The notes under the pieces were generated by a model, which did no database searches, was not told the DNA's origin, and saw only the letters and a program-made list of their open reading frames with translations. DNA of 64,000 nucleotides from Variovorax boronicumulans (GTDB lineage: Bacteria; Pseudomonadota; Gammaproteobacteria; Burkholderiales; Burkholderiaceae_C): the NCBI RefSeq assembly GCF_007677875.1, contig NZ_VEDO01000013.1:1-64000 (forward strand). Reading direction: 5' to 3'. Positions 58,443 through 64,000 of this stretch are shown here, one piece after another. Each line of letters starts with the position of its first letter. The stretch's first letter is position 1. A program made the translations under genes and the position numbers.

Positions 58443-58937
58443 GTGAATCTTCTTGCCGAAATTGGCCGAGCCGTCCGAAGTCGGCGCACAGAGTTGGGGC
58501 TCTCCCAAAGTCAGCTTGCCCGCTTGAGCGGGCTGCCGCGCCAGACGGTGGCTAGCCTCGAAAATGAGAGCTTGGAAAGTCTTGAGGTGAGCCGGGTCGA
58601 CCAAGTGACGTCCGTCCTAGGCCTCAGCTCAGCGCCGCTCAGCGCGCTGCAGCGCAGCAAGAAGCGCGGACTCTGGATGGCAGCCAAGACTGCCAGCATC
58701 AGCTACGCGAGTGAACTCACCCCGGATACGCTGAGTGCCGCCTTGGTCAGCGGTGAAATTCCGAAGCAGTTCGTGCCGCATCTTGTCCATCTGCTCGACG
58801 AGGCACCAGTGCCAATCGTGGTCATGGCAGTCGAAGAAACCGCGACGCTTGCCCAAGTTCCGCCGAAGGCGGTCTGGCGCAGCGTCGCCAAGTTGGCTAA
58901 GACCCTGGCTGTCCATCGCCAGGCGCTTTGGGCATGA
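58443..58937 (+). CDS. XRE-family helix-turn-helix regulator
   Basis: 164 aa from GTG at 58443. N-terminal Cro/C1 HTH: AEIGRAVRSRRTELGLSQSQ, LARLSGLPRQTVASLENESL. The remaining 100 residues are helical without a recognised domain. It resembles the antitoxin-type regulators that precede a toxin gene; the short frames right behind it look like a broken coding remnant, so it may be an orphan antitoxin. Confidence 0.72.
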   Translation: MNLLAEIGRAVRSRRTELGLSQSQLARLSGLPRQTVASLENESLESLEVSRVDQVTSVLGLSSAPLSALQRSKKRGLWMAAKTASISYASELTPDTLSAALVSGEIPKQFVPHLVHLLDEAPVPIVVMAVEETATLAQVPPKAVWRSVAKLAKTLAVHRQALWA

Positions 58938-58985
58938 GGCCTTCAACCTGCCAGAACGCCGCTGCCTCATCCCCTTTCGAACGCC

Positions 58986-59078
58986 TTGACGCTGGTGGAC
59001 GAGACCAAGCTCTACAGAGCGAGTGTGGAGGATCTGTTCTGGGCGTCTGGTGGGTCCACCGTGCATGCTAATTTTTAG
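58986..59078 (+). other. Possible truncated coding remnant after the XRE gene
   Basis: The frame LTLVDETKLYRASVEDLFWA, then SGGSTVHANF and a stop, looks protein-like, while the frame overlapping the XRE stop (ATG at 58934) begins MRPSTCQNAAASSPFERLDA. The two could be one short reading frame broken near 58985. The family is not recognised. Low confidence. Confidence 0.22.
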
Positions 59079-59126
59079 ATTTGCACTAGAAATCAGTAAG
59101 TAGTGTCTGGATTAAACTCGGCTGCT

Positions 59127-59726
59127 ATGTACCAGTCGGACCTCATCATGGAGCTGGCGAGAGAGAGGCACGTGCTTCGGGCTATCGATGTGCGCGAACG
59201 CGGCTGGTCGCCACAGCTGCTGATCCGGCTGCATCAAGCAGGCAGGCTGCACCGGTTGGGCCGTGGTCTTTACGGCCTGCCCAACGCTGAAGTCACCGAG
59301 CACCAGACGCTGATGGAGGTCTGCCAACGGGTGCCGAAGGCCGTGATCTGCCTGCTAAGCGCCTTGCAGTTCCATGAGGTCGGCACGCAGCTTCCACACG
59401 AAGTGTGGGTGGCGCTGCCCGCGGCGACGCACACTCCGGAGCTGGGCTATCCACCGCTGCGCGTCGCACGCATGGGAGGCGCAGCTTACAGCGACGGCAT
59501 CCAGACTGTGACGAATCATGGCGCGCCCATCCGGGTCTACAGTGTTGCCAAGACGGTGACCGACTGCTTCAAGTTTCGCAACAAGGTCGGCCTGGACGTG
59601 GCGCTGGAGGCGCTGAAGGATGCCTGGCACAACCGCAAGGTCACGGTGGCCGAGCTCATGCATTTCGCCAGGATCAACCGCGTGGAACGTGTCATGCAGC
59701 CCTATTTGGAGGCGGTGACACATTGA
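59127..59726 (+). CDS. abiEi: AbiEi-type antitoxin (type IV TA)
   Basis: 199 aa from the ATG at 59127 (GTG at 59103 is in frame). N-terminal winged helix (ELARERHVLRAIDVRERGWS, LLIRLHQAGRLHRLGRGLYG, LP) then the AbiEi C-terminal domain (TLMEVCQRVPKAVICLLSAL, YSVAKTVTDCFKFRNKVGLD, VALEALKDAW). AbiEi represses the operon and antagonises the AbiEii nucleotidyltransferase. The reading frame is intact although the toxin downstream is broken, leaving an orphan regulator. Confidence 0.83.
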   Translation: MYQSDLIMELARERHVLRAIDVRERGWSPQLLIRLHQAGRLHRLGRGLYGLPNAEVTEHQTLMEVCQRVPKAVICLLSALQFHEVGTQLPHEVWVALPAATHTPELGYPPLRVARMGGAAYSDGIQTVTNHGAPIRVYSVAKTVTDCFKFRNKVGLDVALEALKDAWHNRKVTVAELMHFARINRVERVMQPYLEAVTH

Positions 59727-60110
59727 CCGCAAACCTTTCCGCCTCCGTTTTGGCGCGGCTGCTGACGCTCGCCAAGCAACGGGGCGACGACTACAACCTG
59801 CTGCTCAACCGATTCGCCATAGAGCGCCTGCCGGCTCGCGTCAGCGTGTCTTCGCATGCAAATCGCTTCTTGCTCAAGGGCGCCCTCCTTTTTGCACTGT
59901 GATACGAGGCACCGCACCGTCCGACGAGAGACGCAGACCTGTTGGGCTTCGGCCCCGATGATGCGGAAAACTTGATCGCGACCTTCCGCGAAGTCGCCTC
60001 CCTGGATCTGGGCGATGCCATCGTGTTTGATCCTGAGTCCGTCAGGGCCGGCACCATCCGTGAGGACAACACCTACGGCGGCACCCGCATCTCGACAGAT
60101 GGCACCTGGC
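59723..60110 (+). pseudogene. abiEii: Broken AbiEii-type nucleotidyltransferase toxin
   Basis: From a TTG overlapping the AbiEi stop the frame reads NLSASVLARLLTLAKQRGDD, YNLLLNRFAIERLPARVSVS, RFLLKGALLFAL, then TGA at 59900 where homologues have Trp (one-base TGG to TGA change). The same frame continues with APHRPTRDADLLGFGPDD (the nucleotidyltransferase acidic motif region), VRAGTIREDNTYGGTRIST, then loses similarity near 60110. Two lesions, a nonsense codon and loss of the C-terminal half, make the toxin inactive. Confidence 0.72.
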
Positions 60111-60219
60111 CATCGGTTGCCACCGGCTTTGTCTGGGCATCGGCGGCTTGCACTTCGTCGCCGCACGCGGCCGCCAGGACCGCGGTGCAGAGCACCACAA
60201 CGCGCAGCACGGCCTTCAT
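60073..60219 (-). CDS. Short lipoprotein, possibly truncated
   Basis: 48 aa starting MKAVLRVVVLCTAVLAAACG: a lipoprotein signal with lipobox LAAAC. The mature part is only about 30 polar residues. Its ATG overlaps the DUF4156 gene stop (ATGA), so the two are coupled. Its last codons run into the AbiEii remnant on the other strand, which suggests its original 3' part was lost at that junction. Too small for the ORF length cut-off usually applied. Confidence 0.5.
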   Translation of the reverse strand: MKAVLRVVVLCTAVLAAACGDEVQAADAQTKPVATDGQVPSVEMRVPP

Positions 60220-60563
60220 CGGGGGCATGCGAACACGGTGCCGACCATCGTGGTGCTGACCGCTCCCGAGCTGTAGGGATGGGTTGCGTTGAGCGTGCTT
60301 TGCACGTGCACTACGTTGCCGCCCATGCCGGCCGCCTTGTTGCGCAGGTCGATCCGCGCGCCGACCATCAGGTTCTCGTTGGACGTGAAGTCCCCGCTGA
60401 ACACGTTGCCCTGCTTGCCGACGACCTCACCCAAGGCCTTGCATCCCGTGGGCCGAGCGGTCACCAGCTCGACCGAGGCCCCTTCGGGCGTGGCGGACGT
60501 CGCTGCGCAGCCGGCCAGGGCAAGGGCGGCAGCGATGGGCAGGAGAAAGGTTGGGATTTGCAT
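60216..60563 (-). CDS. DUF4156 family lipoprotein
   Basis: Protein of 115 aa with a lipobox LAGC at residues 16-19 (FLLPIAAALALAGCAATSAT). The mature part TGCKALGEVVGKQGNVFSGD, LMVGARIDLRNKAAGMGGNV matches DUF4156. Outer-membrane or periplasmic lipoprotein of unknown function. GAGAGAACTT precedes the ATG. The following small lipoprotein overlaps it. Confidence 0.78.
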   Translation of the reverse strand: MQIPTFLLPIAAALALAGCAATSATPEGASVELVTARPTGCKALGEVVGKQGNVFSGDFTSNENLMVGARIDLRNKAAGMGGNVVHVQSTLNATHPYSSGAVSTTMVGTVFACPR

Positions 60564-60663
60564 AAGTTCTCTCTTTCGGTGTTTCCTGTGTTCACGGCAA
60601 CGCTCGCCGCAGGGAGCAAGCGCTGTTGTGAAGGCAGTCGGCTTGTGAGGGTTGAAGAGAAGA

Positions 60664-60693
60664 GGCAGGGTCGAACTTGCGCCCGACCCTGCC
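60664..60693 (-). terminator. Intrinsic terminator of the 60706 gene
   Basis: Perfect 10-bp stem GGCAGGGTCG / CGACCCTGCC with a 10-nt loop. On the minus strand it is followed by a pyrimidine-rich TCTTCTCTTC. It lies 13 bp after the stop of the minus-strand gene. Confidence 0.6.
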
Positions 60694-60705
60694 CTCCCCT
60701 GATGC

Positions 60706-61161
60706 CTAAGCGGCTTCGCGAACGCGAGGCTCGACGTCGGTGACCGTCTCCCCGCGCACAGCGGACAGACGGATCACCTTCGATTGGTCGCGGAGCGACT
60801 TCTTGTAGGCCGCACGCCGTTGCAAGCCGCGCACGGCCGAAGCCGTGGCGCGACCTGCGCGCTGGACCGCACCGACGACCCTGCTGAGCAGGTCAACGGC
60901 GATGACGCCGCACGTCCTGGCCAGCACGCCATAGCGCCGGGCCTTCGCGTAGCGGATGTGGGAGCGCTTGACCGTTTCCTGCGCGCGCAGAAGCACGCCG
61001 GGGAAGGTCTTGGCCAGGTCAGCGTTGTCGTTGAAGCCGGCCAGAAGAAGGCGAGCGACCACGACGTCATCGACGCGCTCGAACATCTGGTGCAGATGCC
61101 GTGCGTCGACAGAGCGAGGATTGAAGCCGGTAGACGACTTCGGGGACGAGGACTGTTGCAT
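60706..61161 (-). CDS. Hypothetical basic helical protein
   Basis: 151 aa from the ATG at 61161, chosen because CCGGAGATCACC precedes it. Serine-rich N-terminus (MQQSSSPKSSTGFNPRSVDA) followed by an amphipathic, basic, probably all-helical region (LHQMFERVDDVVVARLLLAG, RAQETVKRSHIRYAKARRYG) and an acidic end. No domain recognised. Same strand as the helicase gene 360 bp upstream; such small proteins are common in integrative elements, but that is only context. Confidence 0.6.
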   Translation of the reverse strand: MQQSSSPKSSTGFNPRSVDARHLHQMFERVDDVVVARLLLAGFNDNADLAKTFPGVLLRAQETVKRSHIRYAKARRYGVLARTCGVIAVDLLSRVVGAVQRAGRATASAVRGLQRRAAYKKSLRDQSKVIRLSAVRGETVTDVEPRVREAA

Positions 61162-61520
61162 GGTGATCTCCGGAAAAGAGGAAACCACCTGCCCGACCGG
61201 GAAGAGGTTTCCCGGTGGGTTGACGACTGTGCCCCTGGCAGGCCTTTGGGAGGCTTGCCGTGTCGCTTTCAGGGCTGAGCGACGTAGTGGCTCACGAGGA
61301 GCAGAACACGCTCTGAATTTAGCAGAATCTGCACTGCCCGAGGACACCAAGCAGGCCATGCGCAGCTCAATCGAAATCGGGATCGACGACGTGGCTGCTC
61401 TCGCGGCCAGCCAGGGCGACTGGCCGCTGCCGAAGCCCATGCACGGCAGTGCGCCAGGTGATGTGCCGCCCCGCCAGCAGCACGCCACGTTCCACGCATA
61501 CCGCAGGACATGGCCCATCG
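61162..61520. other. Gap between the SNF2 gene and the hypothetical gene, no gene called
   Basis: Several frames stay open on both strands for 60-80 codons but none shows a domain or a good ribosome site. It probably holds the promoter and 5' leader of the 60706-61161 gene. A region near 61310 is A/T-richer. Confidence 0.4.
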
Positions 61521-63512
61521 TCATGCCGCCTGCAGCGACTCCTTGACCGCCTCCACCACCTCGACCTCGGTCTCGCGCTTGCTGCCCAGCAGCTCCCAGA
61601 CCCGCTCATCGATCGTCTTGGGCACGAGCGGCACCTTCACGATCACGTTGCGCTTCTGGCCCATGCGGTAGGCGCGGTCCTCGGCCTGGCGCATCAACGC
61701 GGGCGTCCACGGCAGGCTGGCGAAGGCCACATAGTTGGCGGCCGTCAGCGTGATGCCTACGCCGGCGGCGGACGTGGTGCCGATGAATACGGTCACGCCG
61801 TCGTCCTGCTGGAACGCATCGATTGCCCGCTGGCGGGTCTTGAGCCCGTCCTGGCCCACCAGGGTCACGTAGCGGATGCCGGCGGCCGCAAGCGCTTCAC
61901 TGAGCGCCGTGACCGTGGGGATGTACTCGCAGAAGATAATGAGCTTGTCGCCCGCGGACAGGCCTTCGGCCAGCTCGACCAGGAAGCCGATCTTGATCGC
62001 CTCCAGCGCCTGGCGCAGCTTCACGATCTTGGGCATGGCGCCCAGGCTCATGTCGTCCCAGATCTCCTCGTAGGCGCCCAGGCCTTCTGGCGGCGAGAGA
62101 TGGACCACCTGGCGCGACTTCTCTCCCAGATCGGTCAGCACGTCCTTGCTGCGCCGAAGCATCCAGCCCTTCAGCGCCGCAGCCAGGCGCGCGCGCTTCT
62201 CGCTGGACCCGGCGTACTCTCTGCTGAACTCCTTGAGCGTCAGGTTGCCCAGCTGGTGGCCGGTCATGCGCAGCAGCGTGTGCATCTCCACCTCGCGGCT
62301 GAGCAAGGGGGTGCCCGTCACCGCATAGCGACGCGGGATGCGCGCCGCCAGCAGGAACATGTTGCGCGTGCGGCCCGAGTCGTACTCCTTCAGGTAGTGC
62401 GCCTCGTCCACCGCCATAACCGCGAAATCCAGCGACTGGTCGCGCACCAGGCCGCCGAGCCGCTCGTAGTTGGCGACCACCCAGTCGCAGCCGCGCAGCG
62501 TGTCGTGCCGGTCCTCGCCAACGATGCCGACCATCGCCCGGGGATGGACCATCTGGATCTCGCGCTGCCAGTTCATGCGCAGCGTGGCAGGGCAGACGAT
62601 CAGGACGCGCTGCGTGCCAGCGATCATCCGCGTGGCCACCACGACCTGGCGGCTCTTGCCCAGGCCCATGTCATCGCCTAGGCACGCCCCGGACTGGCTC
62701 AGCAGGTGCCGCACGCCGACCGCCTGGTAGTCGCGCAAGGTGCCGGCCGACACCAGGCCTGCAAGCGCCTGGCTGTCGTAGGCGAGCCGGGTGGACCGCT
62801 CCAGTTCTGCCGAGAAGAATCCATCACCTGTCTCAGGCACGGCCGGTCCAGGCGCGCCCCTGGATGGCGCCATCGCAGGAACGGTGATCGACACATGCCC
62901 GCCGGAGGACGAAGACAGCGTTTCCAGCAGCACCGGCTGCTCGTGCACGAACACGAACAGCGGATCGACGCCAGCAACGTCCTGCAGCGTGGCCAGGACC
63001 TGCTGGGGGTCCGCCTGGACCTGCCAGGCCGCAGCATGGGCATGGAACAGACCCCGCAGCGCGCGCATGGCCGCGACGCACGGTGCATCGTAGGTGAAGC
63101 TCACCGCGTAGCGCCCTCGGGTGAGTTCGGCACCGCGCAGCGGGAAGACCTGCACGTCGAGCAGCTGCGTGAAATAGTCGGGCTGGGGATCGCGCAGCGC
63201 AGCAGCGATCGTTCGCGGAGCCTCGGACAGGTCCACATGCTGCCCATGGAAGCCCGTTTGCAGCGCAGCGAGGACTGCCTGGGGACTGGCCTGGCGCAGC
63301 ACCGTCATTCTGCGCGGTGCACACCACCACCCACCGGCCGCGGCCAGAGGCTTCTTGAGACCCGGCACGTGCAGCATCTGCAGGCCAATGCGCCTGCCAT
63401 CGGCGACGGCCTTGACCAGCAGCTCCGGCGCTTGCAGAAGGATTGGTTCGACCGCACGCCCTGCTGGTTTCGGGGCCTCAGCCGGTGTGGGCATCACAGC
63501 AGCGCCCTGCAT
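61521..63512 (-). CDS. SNF2-family DEAD/DEAH helicase (ATPase)
   Basis: Protein of 663 aa (ATG at 63494 is a close alternative start). After about 250 residues of unknown N-terminal sequence the SNF2 core follows: LRDYQAVGVRHLLSQSG, Walker A LGDDMGLGKSRQ, CPATLRMNWQREI, Walker B AVDEAHYLKE, SAT-like VTGTPLLS, then the second RecA lobe with KLIIFCEYIPTVTALSEALA, GTTSAAGVGITLTAA and QAEDRAYRMGQ. It remodels or translocates DNA; the form resembles SMARCAL1/HepA-like bacterial proteins found in conjugative elements. No nuclease domain seen. Confidence 0.83.
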   Translation of the reverse strand: MQGAAVMPTPAEAPKPAGRAVEPILLQAPELLVKAVADGRRIGLQMLHVPGLKKPLAAAGGWWCAPRRMTVLRQASPQAVLAALQTGFHGQHVDLSEAPRTIAAALRDPQPDYFTQLLDVQVFPLRGAELTRGRYAVSFTYDAPCVAAMRALRGLFHAHAAAWQVQADPQQVLATLQDVAGVDPLFVFVHEQPVLLETLSSSSGGHVSITVPAMAPSRGAPGPAVPETGDGFFSAELERSTRLAYDSQALAGLVSAGTLRDYQAVGVRHLLSQSGACLGDDMGLGKSRQVVVATRMIAGTQRVLIVCPATLRMNWQREIQMVHPRAMVGIVGEDRHDTLRGCDWVVANYERLGGLVRDQSLDFAVMAVDEAHYLKEYDSGRTRNMFLLAARIPRRYAVTGTPLLSREVEMHTLLRMTGHQLGNLTLKEFSREYAGSSEKRARLAAALKGWMLRRSKDVLTDLGEKSRQVVHLSPPEGLGAYEEIWDDMSLGAMPKIVKLRQALEAIKIGFLVELAEGLSAGDKLIIFCEYIPTVTALSEALAAAGIRYVTLVGQDGLKTRQRAIDAFQQDDGVTVFIGTTSAAGVGITLTAANYVAFASLPWTPALMRQAEDRAYRMGQKRNVIVKVPLVPKTIDERVWELLGSKRETEVEVVEAVKESLQAA

Positions 63513-63572
63513 GAGGGGCGGTGCGCATCCAAGCTCGTGCGTCGGCCTGCGATGCCCGGCTCGGCCATCACG

Positions 63573-63839
63573 TCAGGCCCGCGCATGCGTGCAGTCCCTG
63601 CCGGCGTACATCCGGTGTCCATTGCGGAGCCGGCAATCTACACGTCCTGCCGCGATCAGCGACAAGAGCGTTGTCTGCGTCGCGGCTTCGTCCCAGCCGG
63701 TGATCAGGGACAAGCTCTCCACTGTTTCCATGCGGTGCTGTAGCAACTCGGCCAGCACGTCTTGGTTCGTTTTGGCATCCGTGCGCGCTACCTGTGCTGT
63801 CGGTGCTGCGTCTGCGGTGCCGATCTTGGCGTTTTGCAT
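63573..63839 (-). CDS. Small helical (winged-helix-like) protein upstream of the SNF2 gene
   Basis: 88 aa from the ATG at 63839, preceded by AAGGAGGATGTG. ELLQHRMETVESLSLITGWD, EAATQTTLLSLIAAGRVDC and RLRNGHRMYAGRDC suggest a small winged helix. Family not recognised. It lies 61 bp upstream of the SNF2 gene on the same strand, probably the same operon. Confidence 0.55.
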   Translation of the reverse strand: MQNAKIGTADAAPTAQVARTDAKTNQDVLAELLQHRMETVESLSLITGWDEAATQTTLLSLIAAGRVDCRLRNGHRMYAGRDCTHARA

Positions 63840-63919
63840 CACATCCTCCTTGTGTCGGCACTGGCGGTGCTTCGGCATCACAAGGCAGGTCGGCTCGGTC
63901 TACTGAGCCAGATCGCCGG

Positions 63920-64000
63920 TCAGGCTTCGACTTCTTCCTCCCGCTGGCGCGCCGGAGCGAACTTGATCGACTCGATGCGGGTCAGCTGCAAGGCCACGTC
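63920..64000 (-). CDS. Partial CDS, C-terminal end only
   Basis: The last 26 codons of a minus-strand gene running in from beyond the window: LQLTRIESIKFAPARQREEE, then VEA and TGA. Charged; no family can be named from this much. It may continue the SNF2 operon upstream. Confidence 0.4.
   Translation of the reverse strand, partial: DVALQLTRIESIKFAPARQREEEVEA

Noticed and set aside
61269-61524. Open frames on both strands between the SNF2 gene and the 60706 gene
   Set aside because: No domain or ribosome site; compositions look like antisense or random frames.
1-64000. CRISPR array, tRNA or rRNA genes
   Set aside because: No regularly spaced direct repeats, no cloverleaf-like or rRNA-like conserved sequence was recognised on reading; a tRNAscan/Infernal run would be the decisive test.

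Overview
The window looks like chromosomal DNA of a high-GC betaproteobacterium of the Burkholderiales, probably Comamonadaceae. The evidence is the expanded set of Bug/TctC-type tripartite-tricarboxylate receptors, several TRAP and IclR genes, many class III CoA-transferases, a FecI-FecR-FecA iron cluster with DUF3649 and PepSY genes, and a repeated GGAGACA ribosome-binding leader. No species can be named from the sequence alone. No rRNA, tRNA or CRISPR array was recognised.

Layout. (1) 0.3-4.1 kb, minus strand: a two-gene anti-phage module of Gabija type, an OLD-family ATPase/TOPRIM nuclease (gajA) followed by an overlapping UvrD-like helicase (gajB). (2) 4.6-6.3 kb: three stacked transposon scars. 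A left-truncated IS3/IS150-group element abuts an IS66 tnpA fragment, which is followed by a second IS3-family fragment. (3) 6.3-13.9 kb: a CoA-thioester catabolic cluster with an IclR regulator, thioesterase, acyl-CoA ligase, double-hotdog hydratase, class III CoA-transferase, Bug receptor and AraC regulator. (4) 13.9-17.1 kb, minus strand: Bug receptor, a small exported protein, a DUF2889 protein and a CoA-transferase. (5) 17.4-31 kb: an operon with a complete branched-chain-type ABC importer, an FAS1/MaoC-like hydratase, SDR, 3-hydroxyisobutyrate-dehydrogenase-like enzyme, SMP-30 lactonase, a second double-hotdog hydratase, two back-to-back CoA-transferases, a CitE-like lyase and a GntR regulator. 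The enzyme set resembles itaconate/mesaconate/citramalate CoA pathways, but the substrate is unknown.

(6) 31-50.6 kb: a second catabolic block with two Bug receptors, two complete TRAP transporters, alpha/beta hydrolase, LigI-like lactonase, ketopantoate-reductase-like enzyme, SMP-30 lactonase, FMN hydroxy-acid oxidase, two Fe(II)/2-oxoglutarate dioxygenases, an RraA-type aldolase and four IclR regulators. Four transcription units here carry the same promoter architecture: a GTTC-N8-GAAC-like operator whose start lies exactly 58 bp before a TAAGGT/TATGGT hexamer. I infer a class I, IclR-activated regulon. A separate element, AGAATGCA-N3-TGCATTCT, marks the promoters of block 5 and probably belongs to the GntR regulator.

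(7) 51-51.7 kb: a ribbon-helix-helix/RelE toxin-antitoxin pair with its palindromic operator. (8) 52-58.2 kb: Fur-box-preceded fecI-fecR-TonB receptor-DUF3649-PepSY iron uptake cluster. (9) 58.4-64 kb: accessory DNA with an XRE regulator, an intact AbiEi antitoxin beside a nonsense-mutated and truncated AbiEii toxin, two lipoproteins, an unknown protein, an SNF2-type helicase and a small helical protein. It resembles an integrated mobile element edge.

The most unusual observations are the fixed-spacing promoter set, the CoA-transferase pair in which one partner lacks the expected catalytic aspartate, and the decayed AbiE module.
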